A DNA stretch of 64,000 nt from Nocardioides aquaticus (GCF_018459925.1 NZ_CP075371.1:1488001-1552000), one strand, 5' to 3'; positions 28,574 through 37,272 are shown, counted from the stretch's first letter. The notes: generated from the letters alone by a model not told the origin. Numbers and translations: made by a program.

Positions 28574-30232
28574 ATGCGCACCACCCCGTCCCGCCCCCTG
28601 GGCCTCGCCGTCGCCGCCGTCGCCGCGACCGGCGCCCTGGGCCTCTCCGTCCTCCAGGCCGCCGCCTCCGCCCCCTCCGCCGGGCCCTCCTCAGCAGCCG
28701 CCGACGAGGCGCTCGTACGCTCCGCCGTCGCCGCCCTGACCGCCCACCCCGGGGCCGCCCGGGTCCCGGGTAACGCCGCCCGGGGGAGGGGTGCGCAGGA
28801 GCTGCGGGCCACCGACACCGTGGTCGACGCGGACGGCACCAGCCACGTGCGCCTCGAGCGCACCTACGCCGGGCTGCCGGTGCGCGGCGGCGACGTCGTG
28901 GTGCACCAGGGGCCCGGGGCCGCCTGGGAGGGTGTGAGCCAGACCTTGGAGGACGACCTGGCGCTCGCCACCGACCCGCAGGTGGCCCCGGCGGCCGCCG
29001 CGCGGCGGGTGCTGGGCGCCGCGTCGCTGAGCAAGGGCATCCAGGGGTTCGCCACCCAGGGCGGCCCCGAGCTGGTCGTCGAGGCGTACGGCCCGTCCCC
29101 GCGCCTGGCCTGGGAGGTCACCACCACCGGGCGGCAGGCCGACGGCACCCCGAGCCGGGCCACCACCTCGGTCGACGCCCTCACCGGTGCGGTGCTCCGC
29201 TCCGAGGAGCACGTGCAGACCGTCGACGGGGACGGCCGGTCGCTCTACTCCGGCTCGGTCCCGCTGGACGTGACGGCGACCGGCGCCGGGTTCGAGCTGC
29301 GCGACCAGACCCGTGGGGGCACCTCCACGGTCGACGTCGCCAACAAGACCGACTCGGCCCTGTGCGGGTTGATGGGGCTCGGCTGCGCCACCGGTCCCGT
29401 CGTGTCCAGCACCGACGCCGTCTTCGGCGACGGGACCGCCGCCGACCGGCAGTCCGCCGCCGTGGACGCCCAGCACGGCACCGACACGACCTGGGACTAC
29501 TTCCTCGACGTCCACGACCGCGAGGGGATCTTCGGCGACGGCACCGGGTCGGTCAACCGGGTCCACTACGGCAAGGACTACGTCAACGCCTTCTGGGACG
29601 GCGAGAAGATGACCTACGGCGACGGTGACGGCCAGAGCTACGGTCCGCTGGTCTCCCTCGACGTGGCCGGGCACGAGATGACGCACGGGGTCACGGAGAA
29701 CACCGCGAACCTGACCTACTCCGGTGAGTCGGGAGGCCTCAACGAGGCCACCTCGGACATCTTCGGCACGATGGTCGAGTTCTACGCCGGCAACGCCGAG
29801 GACCCGGGCGACTACCTGATCGGCGAGGAGTTCGACCTGGCCCGCGGCGAGGGCCTGCGTCGGATGGACGACCCGATCTCCGACGGCAGCTCCCCGAACT
29901 GCTACTCGGCGAACACCAAGAACCTCGACGTGCACTACTCCTCGGGCGTGGGCAACCACTTCTTCTACCTGCTCGCCGAGGGGTCGGGGGCCAGGCAGAT
30001 CAACGGCGTCGCGCACTCCTCCACGACCTGCGACGGCTCCACGCTGGCGGGCATCGGGCGCGACGCCGCGCAGCGGATCTGGTTCCGGGCGCTGTCGGTC
30101 TACATGACCTCGGGCACCGACTACGCCGGCGCCCGGACCACCACCCTGCAGGCCGCCTCCGACCTGTACGGCGCGGACAGTGCCGAGCGGGCCGCCGTGG
30201 GCGCGGCCTGGACCGCGGTGGGCGTGGGCTGA
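28574..30232 (+). CDS. Secreted M4 (thermolysin-like) metallopeptidase
   Basis: 552 aa pre-pro-enzyme. Signal peptide MRTTPSRPLGLAVAAVAATGALGLSVLQAAASA; propeptide with FTP and PepSY parts (to about residue 240); catalytic domain with VAGHEMTHGVTENTANL (HExxH) and GGLNEATSDIFGTMVEF giving the third zinc ligand Glu. NLDVHYSSGVGNHFFYLLAEG carries the transition-state His region. It ends soon after the catalytic domain without an added C-terminal domain. ATG sits at the start of the signal peptide; the upstream frame from 28292 is a shadow. Likely a nutrient-scavenging exoprotease. Confidence 0.94.
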   Translation: MRTTPSRPLGLAVAAVAATGALGLSVLQAAASAPSAGPSSAAADEALVRSAVAALTAHPGAARVPGNAARGRGAQELRATDTVVDADGTSHVRLERTYAGLPVRGGDVVVHQGPGAAWEGVSQTLEDDLALATDPQVAPAAAARRVLGAASLSKGIQGFATQGGPELVVEAYGPSPRLAWEVTTTGRQADGTPSRATTSVDALTGAVLRSEEHVQTVDGDGRSLYSGSVPLDVTATGAGFELRDQTRGGTSTVDVANKTDSALCGLMGLGCATGPVVSSTDAVFGDGTAADRQSAAVDAQHGTDTTWDYFLDVHDREGIFGDGTGSVNRVHYGKDYVNAFWDGEKMTYGDGDGQSYGPLVSLDVAGHEMTHGVTENTANLTYSGESGGLNEATSDIFGTMVEFYAGNAEDPGDYLIGEEFDLARGEGLRRMDDPISDGSSPNCYSANTKNLDVHYSSGVGNHFFYLLAEGSGARQINGVAHSSTTCDGSTLAGIGRDAAQRIWFRALSVYMTSGTDYAGARTTTLQAASDLYGADSAERAAVGAAWTAVGVG

Positions 30233-30260
30233 CCCGGCCCGGGGCCGTGGCCCCACGGAC

Positions 30261-30297
30261 GACGGACGCCGGCACTCGGGGAGTGCCGGCGTCCGTC
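30261..30297. terminator. Bidirectional hairpin, 17-bp perfect stem
   Basis: GACGGACGCCGGCACTC pairs with 30281-30297 around GGG. Lies between the convergent M4 protease and dehydrogenase genes. Confidence 0.75.
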
Positions 30298-30331
30298 TCG
30301 TGCGGGTGGTGCGTGCTGGTGGGGGTGCTGC

Positions 30332-31390
30332 TCAGGGCTCGATGGTGACCTTGATGGCCTCGCCGCGCTGGACGATGCCGAAGGCGTCGAGCGCCCGCTC
30401 GAGCGGGATGTGCTCGGTGATCAGGTCCTTGACCGGCACCTGGCCGGTCGAGATGTACTCCAGGGCCCGCTTGTTGTGCTCGGGAGCGGAGCCGTTGGCG
30501 CCGTGGATGTGCAGCTGGCGGTAGTGCACGACGTTGGAGTCGCAGGTGATCGTGGGGTCGGTCTTCGGCAGCCCGCCGAAGAACGAGATCCGGCCGTTGC
30601 GGGCGGCCATCGCGATGGCCTGCTCCTGGGTGACGTTGGCGGCGGTCGCGGTGATGACGACGTCCGCGCCGCGGCCGCCGGTCAGCTCCATGACCCGCTC
30701 GACCACGTCGACCTCGGCGCCGTTGATGGTCTCCTCGGGCGAGACCGCGTCGGCCGACATCTTCAGCCGCTCGGCGTTGACGTCGACGAGGTAGACCGGG
30801 CCGGCCTTGTGGACGCCGCGGGCGATCCGGATGTGCATGCAGCCGATCGGGCCGGCGCCGAAGACGACGACCGTGTCGCCCTCCTCGATGCCGAGCAGCT
30901 CCTGGGCGTTGATCGCGCAGGCGAACGGCTCGGCGGCCGAGGCCTCGTCGAAGCCCACGTTGTCGGGGATCCGGTTCAGGCCGTCGACCTTGAGCACCTG
31001 CTTCGGCACGATCATGAACTCGGCGAAGCCGCCGTCGTACTGGTAGCCGACCGAGGTCTGGTTCTGGCAGACCGCCATCCAGCCCTTGCGGCACTCGTGG
31101 CAGTCCCCGCACGGGACGGCCGCGATCACCTGGGCGCGGTCGCCGACCTCCCACGAGGAGCCGTACGTCGTGTTGACGTCGGCGCCGACCTCGACGACCT
31201 CGCCGGCGATCTCGTGACCGATCGTGCGCGGGGGAGTGAGGTTCTGGTGGCCGTTGTGCAGGATCTTGACGTCGGTCCCGCAGGTCGAGCAGTTGCGCAC
31301 GCGCAGCTTGACCTCGTCCGGGCCGCACTCCGGCTCCGGGACGTCCTCGAGCCGGATGTCCTCGGGGGCGTAGAAACGCAGGGCCTTCAT
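30332..31390 (-). CDS. Zinc-dependent medium-chain dehydrogenase
   Basis: 352 aa. Catalytic zinc residues: Cys in STCGTDV and His-Glu in RTIGHEIAGEV. Structural zinc: the four Cys of CGDCHECRKGWMAVC. Rossmann fold VVFGAGPIGCMH and an acidic residue in YLVDVNAERL suggest NAD(H). The sequence is of the threonine/sorbitol/galactitol-phosphate dehydrogenase type; next to a mannitol-type PTS permease, a role in polyol or polyol-phosphate oxidation is a reasonable inference, not proven. ATG with AGGAGG 4 nt upstream. Divergent from the PTS gene. Confidence 0.88.
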   Translation of the reverse strand: MKALRFYAPEDIRLEDVPEPECGPDEVKLRVRNCSTCGTDVKILHNGHQNLTPPRTIGHEIAGEVVEVGADVNTTYGSSWEVGDRAQVIAAVPCGDCHECRKGWMAVCQNQTSVGYQYDGGFAEFMIVPKQVLKVDGLNRIPDNVGFDEASAAEPFACAINAQELLGIEEGDTVVVFGAGPIGCMHIRIARGVHKAGPVYLVDVNAERLKMSADAVSPEETINGAEVDVVERVMELTGGRGADVVITATAANVTQEQAIAMAARNGRISFFGGLPKTDPTITCDSNVVHYRQLHIHGANGSAPEHNKRALEYISTGQVPVKDLITEHIPLERALDAFGIVQRGEAIKVTIEP

Positions 31391-31414
31391 CTGTCCTCCT
31401 GGTGCTGCATCGGG

Positions 31415-31430
31415 TGTGTCGCCAGTCACT
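31415..31430. promoter_or_regulatory. CRP-like palindrome 1
   Basis: TGTGT-CGCCAG-TCACT, 8 of 10 positions of the TGTGA-N6-TCACA consensus; overlaps the likely promoter of the dehydrogenase gene. Confidence 0.35.
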
Positions 31431-31503
31431 GTATCGGCGCGGGCCGCGGATTCCGATACCCGGTTGCGTTGTTGTCGCACCCGTTCATGTGGCATTGGAA
31501 CCC

Positions 31504-31532
31504 TTGACCGGGGCCGTGACGTGTATTACAAA
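31504..31532 (+). promoter_or_regulatory. Promoter of the PTS IICBA gene
   Basis: TTGACC at 31504-31509, 17 bp, TACAAA at 31527-31532. Leader of about 80 nt with AGGAGGGG before the ATG at 31620. Confidence 0.5.
31515..31530. promoter_or_regulatory. CRP-like palindrome 2
   Basis: CGTGA-CGTGTA-TTACA, 8 of 10 consensus positions, inside the promoter spacer. Confidence 0.4.
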
Positions 31533-31546
31533 GGCATTCACACATC

Positions 31547-31562
31547 CGTGACCGCTGTCACA
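31547..31562. promoter_or_regulatory. CRP-like palindrome 3
   Basis: CGTGA-CCGCTG-TCACA, 9 of 10 consensus positions, 32 bp (three helical turns) from palindrome 2. Confidence 0.5.
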
Positions 31563-31619
31563 GCGGCTTGCGGATCGGTCGACGCCGGCCTGGGCCGGCC
31601 CTAGCAGGAGGGGTCTGGG

Positions 31620-33674
31620 ATGGCCACCACCACCAGCGCGAGCCCGTACCACGCGGCTGACTCACCATCGGAGAACGGCGGCGGTGGGGGCGGCGTCCGG
31701 CTGCGCGTCCAGCGCTTCGGCACGTTCCTGTCCAACATGGTCCTGCCCAACATCGGGGCCTTCATCGCCTGGGGCCTGATCACGGCCCTGTTCATCGAGA
31801 CCGGGTGGATCACCCTGATCGGCGACGCCCTCGGGTACGGCGGCGGCTACGGCTTCGTCGAGGACCTCGGCGCCTGGGGCTCCGGTGCCGACGGCACGGG
31901 GATCGTCGGCCCGATGATCACCTACCTGCTGCCGCTGCTGATCGGCTACACCGGCGGCCGGATGATGTACGACGACAACCTGCGCGGTGGCGTCGTCGGC
32001 GCCATCGCGACGATGGGGGCCATCACCGGCGCCGACGTGCCGATGTTCCTCGGCGCGATGATCATGGGCCCGCTCGGCGGCTGGTCGATGAAGAAGTTGG
32101 ACGCCCTGTGGTCGCACAAGATCCGACCCGGTTTCGAGATGCTGGTCAACAACTTCTCCGCCGGGATCTGGGGTGGCTTCCTGGCCATCCTCGGCTTCGT
32201 CATCGCCGGCCCGCTCGTGACGCAGTTCAGCAACGGCGCGTCGCGGATCATCGACCTGCTGGTCGAGAACAACCTGCTGCCGCTGACCTCGATCTTCATC
32301 GAGCCGGCCAAGGTGCTGTTCCTCAACAACGCCGTCAACCAGGGCATCCTGACCCCGCTGGGCACCTCGGAGGCGCAGGACGCCGGCCAGTCCATCCTGT
32401 TCCTGCTCGAGGCCAACCCCGGCCCCGGCCTCGGCCTCCTGCTGGCCTTCACCTTCTTCGGCAAGGGCGCGGCCAAGGCCTCCGCCCCCGGGGCGATCGT
32501 GATCCAGTTCGTCGGCGGCATCCACGAGATCTACTTCCCGTACGTGCTGGCCAAGCCGAAGCTGATCCTCGCCGTCATCGCGGGCGGCATGGCCGGCATC
32601 GCCACCAACCTGGTCTTCGGCTCCGGCCTGCGCTCGCCGGCCTCCCCGGGCTCGATCATCGCCGTCTGGGCCGCCGCGCCTCCGAGCAGCCTGCTCGGCG
32701 TCACCGCCTCCGTGGTGGCCGCCGCCGGCGTCTCGTTCCTGGTCGCCTCGTTCCTGCTCAAGCTGGACCGTTCCGACGACGACGGCGACCTGACCGCCGC
32801 CACCGCGGCGATGGAGGCCCGCAAGGGCAAGAAGTCGTCGGTCGCCGGCAACCTGACCGGGGCCGCCGCGGAGCGCACCGGGGCGATCCGCTCGATCGTC
32901 TTCGCCTGCGACGCCGGCATGGGGTCCTCGGCGATGGGCGCCTCGGTGCTGCGCAAGAAGGTCCAGGGCGCCGGGTTCACCGACGTCACCGTGGTGAACA
33001 AGGCGATCTCGAACCTGAGGGACGACGCCGACCTGGTGGTCACCCACCAGGACCTCACCGCCCGTGCCCAGCAGCGCACGCCGTCGGCCACGCACGTCTC
33101 GGTCGACAACTTCATGGCCAGCCCGCGCTACGACGAGATCGTCGAGCTGCTCCAGCAGACCAACGCCCCCGACCGGGAGCCGGCCATGGCCGGTGCCGCC
33201 GCGGGCGGCGGGACGGCGGAGGCCGCGACTGGCGGTGCCGGTGACGGGCTGCTGGCCACGGAGGCGATCGTCCTGGACGGTCGCGGGTCCACCCGCGACG
33301 AGGCCATCACTCAGGCCGGGGAGCTGCTGGTGGGCACCGGGGCGGTCGACCAGGCCTACGCCGACGCCATGCACGAGCGGGAGACCTCGGTGTCGACCTA
33401 CATGGGCAACCGGCTGGCGCTGCCGCACGGCACGAACGAGGCCAAGTCGGCCATCCACCGCACGGCGCTGTCCTTCGTCCGCTACCCGCAGGGGATCCAG
33501 TGGAAGGGCAAGGACGTCACCTTCGTGATCGGTGTCGCCGGTGCCGGGGACGACCACCTGAAGCTGCTGGGCAAGATCGCCGAGGTGTTCCTCGACGAGT
33601 CCCAGGTCGCCCGGCTCGAGGCCGCGACGACCCCGCAGGAGGTCCAGCAGATCCTGGGCTCGGTCAGCGTCTGA
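31620..33674 (+). CDS. mtlA: PTS mannitol-type transporter EIICBA
   Basis: 684 aa. EIIC (about 25-390) begins FGTFLSNMVLPNIGAFIAWGLITALF and contains GGIHEIYFPYVLAKPKLIL, as in mannitol permeases. EIIB (about 425-520) has the active Cys in VFACDAGMGSSAMGASVLRKK; EIIA (about 545-684) has the active His in NRLALPHGTNEAK. Imports and phosphorylates a hexitol, probably mannitol. ATG with a strong AGGAGGGG. It would draw phosphate from the HPr and enzyme I encoded near 16-22 kb. Divergent from a zinc dehydrogenase. Confidence 0.94.
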   Translation: MATTTSASPYHAADSPSENGGGGGGVRLRVQRFGTFLSNMVLPNIGAFIAWGLITALFIETGWITLIGDALGYGGGYGFVEDLGAWGSGADGTGIVGPMITYLLPLLIGYTGGRMMYDDNLRGGVVGAIATMGAITGADVPMFLGAMIMGPLGGWSMKKLDALWSHKIRPGFEMLVNNFSAGIWGGFLAILGFVIAGPLVTQFSNGASRIIDLLVENNLLPLTSIFIEPAKVLFLNNAVNQGILTPLGTSEAQDAGQSILFLLEANPGPGLGLLLAFTFFGKGAAKASAPGAIVIQFVGGIHEIYFPYVLAKPKLILAVIAGGMAGIATNLVFGSGLRSPASPGSIIAVWAAAPPSSLLGVTASVVAAAGVSFLVASFLLKLDRSDDDGDLTAATAAMEARKGKKSSVAGNLTGAAAERTGAIRSIVFACDAGMGSSAMGASVLRKKVQGAGFTDVTVVNKAISNLRDDADLVVTHQDLTARAQQRTPSATHVSVDNFMASPRYDEIVELLQQTNAPDREPAMAGAAAGGGTAEAATGGAGDGLLATEAIVLDGRGSTRDEAITQAGELLVGTGAVDQAYADAMHERETSVSTYMGNRLALPHGTNEAKSAIHRTALSFVRYPQGIQWKGKDVTFVIGVAGAGDDHLKLLGKIAEVFLDESQVARLEAATTPQEVQQILGSVSV

Positions 33675-33694
33675 GCACCAGCACCACCACCCGT

Positions 33695-33732
33695 ACGAGG
33701 CCCGCACCCCCGACCCGGGGAGCGGGCCTCGT
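33695..33732 (+). terminator. Hairpin after the PTS gene
   Basis: ACGAGGCCCGC pairs with 33722-33732 (11 bp); inside the loop CCCC can pair with GGGG. About 20 nt after the stop codon. Confidence 0.65.
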
Positions 33733-33777
33733 CCGCGTCCGCGGCCGGCCCGGAGTCGGCCGGCGGCCGGCCGCGTC

Positions 33778-33851
33778 GCTGTAACGCTGTGTTACATCGT
33801 CAGGTGCGGCGTCGTGGCGCTGCGCCAGGTGCAGTAACACAGCGTTACAGC
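33778..33851. repeat. 18-bp perfect inverted repeat with operator-like arms
   Basis: Bases 33778-33795 and 33834-33851 are exact reverse complements, 38 nt apart. Each arm holds GTAAC-N5-GTTAC, itself a dyad (TGTAAC-GCTGT-GTTACA on the left). The spacer holds TGGCGC-T-GCGCCA and two copies of CAGGTGC. It lies between convergent genes, where no promoter is expected. AT content is well above the surroundings. Confidence 0.85.
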
Positions 33852-33918
33852 TGCCTGCCCCGGCCGGGTCCGGCCGCCGAGCCGCACGCGGCGCGCGGCG
33901 GGCGCGGCCCGGCGGAGG

Positions 33919-34236
33919 TCAGCCCAGCAGCCGGAGCACGGCGGCCAGGGCGGCGGCCCCGACCACCACGACCAGGAACGGCGCCCCGCGCCACAGCAGC
34001 AGCGCCGCCAGCCCGAGCGCCGGCAGCCGGGCGTCCACGACGAGCGCGCCAGCGCCGCCCAGCACCTGGACGGCCACGAGGGCCGAGAGCAGCGCCACGG
34101 GCAGCAGGAGGGCGGTCCGCGCCACCACCGGGTGCGCCAGCAGCGACGCCGGGACCGACAGGCCCAGCAGCTTGAGGAGGTAGCAGCCCACCGAGGCCCC
34201 GAGGACCGCCAGCCAGGTCACGGCGACGGCGCTCAC
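33919..34236 (-). CDS. azlD: AzlD family small subunit (branched-chain amino acid export type)
   Basis: 105 aa with about four hydrophobic segments. VTWLAVLGASVGCYLLKLLGLSVP and LLPVALLSALVAVQVL match AzlD. Together with AzlC it forms a membrane exporter of branched-chain amino acids or analogues in characterised cases. Its GTG overlaps the azlC stop (GTGA). Last gene of a three-gene minus-strand operon. Confidence 0.85.
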   Translation of the reverse strand: MSAVAVTWLAVLGASVGCYLLKLLGLSVPASLLAHPVVARTALLLPVALLSALVAVQVLGGAGALVVDARLPALGLAALLLWRGAPFLVVVVGAAALAAVLRLLG

Positions 34237-34940
34237 GTCGCCGCACCCCGCGGCGCCGCCGCGCCCCGCGGTGCGAGGAGGCCGCCCAGCACCGCCACCC
34301 CGACGGCGGCGAGCACCGGCACCCCGGCCGGGGTGGCCGGGACCAGGGCGAGGGCCAGCGCCGCCGCGCCCGCCGCGACCGCGAGGGCCCGTCGGCCGCG
34401 CACCTGCGGCCAGACCAGGGCCAGGAAGGCGGCGCCGACCGCGGCGTCCAGGCCGAGCCGCCGAGGGTCCCCGAGCGCGGACCCGGCGAGCGCCCCGGCC
34501 AGGGTGGCGGCGTTCCACAGCACGAGCACCGAGACACCGGTGGCGGCGAACCCCAGCCGGGCGGCCGGCCGCGACGAGGCGTGCGCCAGCCCGACGGCCG
34601 TCGACTCGTCGATCAGCACGTGGGCCGCCGCGGCCCGACGGGCCCCGCGCCAGCCGAGCAGCGCGCCCATCCGGACGCCGTAGAACGCGTTGCGGGTGCC
34701 GAGCAGGACCGCGGTCGCCGCGCCCGCGAACGGCGAGCCGCCCGCGGCGAGCACGCCCACCAGCGCGAACTGCGAGGCGCCGGTGAACATCAGCAGCGAC
34801 AGCGCGCAGGTCTGCGCGACCGAGAGCCCGGCGGCCACGCTCACCGCGCCGAACGAGACGCCGTACGCCCCGGTGGCGACCCCGACGCCGAGCGCCTGTC
34901 GCAGCACCGCCCGACGCTGGTCGGGAGCGAGCGCGTCCAC
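34233..34940 (-). CDS. azlC: AzlC family transporter subunit
   Basis: 235 aa, hydrophobic. RQALGVGVATGAYGVSFGAVSVAAGLS, LMFTGASQFALVGVLAAGGSP and LGTRNAFYGVRMG are the AzlC signature blocks. GTG start 4 nt downstream of the GNAT stop, so the three genes are read together. The C-terminus ends in short PRGAAAPRGAAT repeats, a modest low-complexity tail. Confidence 0.9.
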   Translation of the reverse strand: MDALAPDQRRAVLRQALGVGVATGAYGVSFGAVSVAAGLSVAQTCALSLLMFTGASQFALVGVLAAGGSPFAGAATAVLLGTRNAFYGVRMGALLGWRGARRAAAAHVLIDESTAVGLAHASSRPAARLGFAATGVSVLVLWNAATLAGALAGSALGDPRRLGLDAAVGAAFLALVWPQVRGRRALAVAAGAAALALALVPATPAGVPVLAAVGVAVLGGLLAPRGAAAPRGAAT

Positions 34941-34944
34941 CGGC

Positions 34945-35505
34945 TCAGGCCAGGGCGGTGTGCAGGCGTACCTGCTTGGCGCGCACGCCGCCGGGGCCCT
35001 CGAGCTCCCGGTGGGCCTGGTCCGGCGCCCACCCGGCCTCGGTGAGGAAGCGACGGCGTACGTCGTCCTCGGCGCGCAGCCAGGTCACGGCGCGTGTGAA
35101 GCGGTCGGCCACGAGGGTGTCGGCGGCGGCCTGGAGCAGCCGGGAGCCGTGGCCGAGGCGGCGGTCGTCGGGCGCGACGCAGATCTCGAGCAGCTCGCCG
35201 TCCGCGACGGGGTCGCAGTCGGGGTCGGTGCCCGGCGCGGTCACGGCGAACCCGACGACGCGGTTGCGCTCCAGCGCGACCAGGACGCGGTTGCGGGCGT
35301 CGCCCGGGCTCACCATCGAGGTGCGCCACACCTCGGCGGCGCGCTCCTCGACCTCGGGCCCCGACGGGACGTCGGCGGGGTCGACGAGACCGGCGTACTG
35401 CTCGGGCCAGGTGGCCACCTGGACGCGGGCGACGGCCGCGGCGTCGTCGGCCCACGCCACGCGCACGGAGACGTCGGCGGTCGGACCGGTTCCCTGGGCA
35501 GCCAT
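34945..35505 (-). CDS. GNAT family N-acetyltransferase
   Basis: 186 aa. VRVAWADDAAAVARVQVATWPEQYAGLV is the N-terminal GNAT strand-helix; LLEICVAPDDRRLGHGSRLLQAAADTL contains the acetyl-CoA loop (RRLGHGS, a variant of RxxGxG). ATWLRAEDDVRRRFLTEAGW is motif B. Substrate unknown. First gene of an operon with azlC and azlD, so it might modify an exported amino acid or analogue, but that is speculation. Confidence 0.85.
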   Translation of the reverse strand: MAAQGTGPTADVSVRVAWADDAAAVARVQVATWPEQYAGLVDPADVPSGPEVEERAAEVWRTSMVSPGDARNRVLVALERNRVVGFAVTAPGTDPDCDPVADGELLEICVAPDDRRLGHGSRLLQAAADTLVADRFTRAVTWLRAEDDVRRRFLTEAGWAPDQAHRELEGPGGVRAKQVRLHTALA

Positions 35506-35571
35506 GACCGCATCGTCGCAGCCGTGCCCCGGCCGCGTCGCGGGGGGACGCAGGGGTGGGTGCGCGATGCG

Positions 35572-35583
35572 TACGGTCGGGGC
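35572..35583 (+). promoter_or_regulatory. Leaderless-type -10 box for the aldo/keto reductase
   Basis: TACGGT at 35572-35577, 6 nt before the ATG. Confidence 0.5.
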
Positions 35584-36591
35584 ATGGAGATTCGTAATCT
35601 GGGCAGGAGCGGCCTGAAGGTCTCGGCCGTCTCGTACGGCAACTGGCTGACGCACGGCTCGCAGGTCGAGGAGGACGCCGCGCTGGCCTGCGTCCGTCAG
35701 GCGCTGGAGGAGGGCATCACGACCTTCGACACCGCCGACGTCTACGCCAACACCGCGGCGGAGACCGTGCTGGGCAAGGCGCTGAAGGACCAGCGACGGG
35801 AGGGTCTGGAGATCTTCACGAAGGTCTACTTCCCGACCGGGCCGGGAGCGCACAACGACCACGGCCTGTCGCGCAAGCACATCACCGAGTCCATCGAGGG
35901 CTCGCTGCGGCGCCTGGGCACCGACCACGTCGACCTCTACCAGGCCCACCGCTACGACCACGAGACCCCGCTCGAGGAGACGATGGAGGCCTTCGCCGAC
36001 GTCGTCCACAGCGGCAAGGCGCTCTACATCGGCGTCTCGGAGTGGCGCGCCGAGGAGATCCGCGAGGCGCACGCCCTGGCCCGCGAGCTGCGGATCCCGC
36101 TGGTCTCGAACCAGCCGCAGTACAACATGCTGTGGCGCGTCATCGAGTCCGAGGTCGTCCCGACCTGCGAGGAGCTCGGCATCGGTCAGATCGTCTGGTC
36201 GCCGATCGCCCAGGGCGTGCTGACCGGCAAGTACAAGCCGGGCGCGGAGTTGCCGGCCGGGTCGCGGGCCACCGACGAGAAGGGTGGCGCCGACATGATC
36301 AAGCGCTTCCTCGACGACGACGTGCTCACCCGGGTGCAGGCGCTGCAGCCGGTCGCGGACGAGGCCGGGCTCAGCCTGGCGCAGCTCGCCGTGGCGTGGG
36401 TGCTGCAGAACCCCAACGTGTCCTCGGCCATCATCGGCGCCAGCCGCCCCGAGCAGGTCACCGAGAACGTCAAGGCCGCCGGGGTCACCCTCGACGCCGA
36501 CGCGCTCGCGGCGATCGACGACGCGCTGGGCGAGGTGCCGGAGAAGGACCCGGCCAAGACGAAGTCCCCGGCCACGCGCGACTTCGGCTGA
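35584..36591 (+). CDS. Aldo/keto reductase (Kv-beta-like)
   Basis: 335 aa NADPH-dependent (beta/alpha)8 oxidoreductase. Catalytic tetrad: Asp and Tyr in TFDTADVYANTAAETVLG, Lys in IFTKVYFPTG, His in LYQAHRYDHETP. Cofactor residues in SAIIGASRPEQVTENVKAAG. YKPGAELPAGSRATDEKGGA is typical of the group related to potassium channel beta subunits and YghZ-type methylglyoxal reductases. Substrate unknown. The long upstream frame from 34690 is a shadow. Confidence 0.92.
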   Translation: MEIRNLGRSGLKVSAVSYGNWLTHGSQVEEDAALACVRQALEEGITTFDTADVYANTAAETVLGKALKDQRREGLEIFTKVYFPTGPGAHNDHGLSRKHITESIEGSLRRLGTDHVDLYQAHRYDHETPLEETMEAFADVVHSGKALYIGVSEWRAEEIREAHALARELRIPLVSNQPQYNMLWRVIESEVVPTCEELGIGQIVWSPIAQGVLTGKYKPGAELPAGSRATDEKGGADMIKRFLDDDVLTRVQALQPVADEAGLSLAQLAVAWVLQNPNVSSAIIGASRPEQVTENVKAAGVTLDADALAAIDDALGEVPEKDPAKTKSPATRDFG

Positions 36592-36607
36592 GCCGACCGC
36601 AACGCCG

Positions 36608-36650
36608 ACGGGCCGGTGCGGCGTGGTCGTCCCACGCCGCACCGGCCCGT
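36608..36650. terminator. Bidirectional hairpin, 19-bp perfect stem
   Basis: 36608-36626 pairs with 36632-36650 around TCGTC, between the convergent reductase and DUF3043 genes. Confidence 0.75.
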
Positions 36651-36663
36651 TCGTGCGTGCGGG

Positions 36664-37272
36664 TCAGCGGTAGCGCTCGGGGAGCTTCTCGCCGATCTTG
36701 ACCTGGCTCTTCGGCAGCCGCATGAAGCGCATCTGCATGGAGCGGCTCACGGCGTACCAGGTGGTGCCCTTGACCGACTCGCCCTCGAAGCGCTTCGCCA
36801 GCTCGCGGCGCAGGCGGAAGCGGAGCGTGAGCACGTCCATCACGATCAGCGCGAGCACGGCCACCATCACGGTGCTGCCGATGCGGACCAGGCCGGGGTT
36901 GCCGGAGTACGTGAGGACCGTGGTCACCAGGACCAGGGGCAGCACGATCTCCAGGAACGAGAACCGGTGGTCGACGTAGTCGCGCACGAACCGGCGCACC
37001 GGGCCCTTGTCGCGGGGCAGCAGGTGCCGCTCGTCCCCAGTCTTCATCGCCGTACGCACCTTCTGGGCCTCGTCGGCGCGCACCCGGCGCTTGGCGGCGG
37101 CCTGCTCCTTGCGGGTGCGGGGGGCCTTGGCGCGTGCCTTGGCGGCGGCCTCGGCCTCACGACGGGTCGGCGTGGGACGCCCCTTGCCCGTGGTGATGAC
37201 GGTGCTGCCGTCGGCGGGCGCCGCAGGGCTGCCCGCGACGGTGGTGTCGGTGTCGTTGCGACGTCGGAACAA
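36664..37272 (-). CDS. DUF3043 membrane protein
   Basis: 202 aa. A basic, Ala/Arg/Lys-rich cytoplasmic N-terminus (RPTPTRREAEAAAKARAKAPRTRKEQAAAKRR) leads to two membrane helices around residues 108-150 (FLEIVLPLVLVTTVLTYS; STVMVAVLALIVMDVLTL). LPRDKGPVRRFVRDYVDHRFS is the DUF3043 hallmark. Function unknown. The only start in front of FRRRNDTD is a TTG; a TAGACT box about 60 nt upstream would provide a leadered transcript. Convergent with the reductase and divergent from the psp operon. Confidence 0.85.
   Translation of the reverse strand: MFRRRNDTDTTVAGSPAAPADGSTVITTGKGRPTPTRREAEAAAKARAKAPRTRKEQAAAKRRVRADEAQKVRTAMKTGDERHLLPRDKGPVRRFVRDYVDHRFSFLEIVLPLVLVTTVLTYSGNPGLVRIGSTVMVAVLALIVMDVLTLRFRLRRELAKRFEGESVKGTTWYAVSRSMQMRFMRLPKSQVKIGEKLPERYR

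Noticed and set aside
31574..31591. GGCCGGCC-rich palindromic stretch before the PTS gene
   Set aside because: Short GC-only dyads are common by chance at this base composition.
33789..34175. Plus-strand frame beginning in the inverted repeat
   Set aside because: It runs antisense to azlD/azlC, is Arg/Pro/Ala-rich and has no ribosome binding site.
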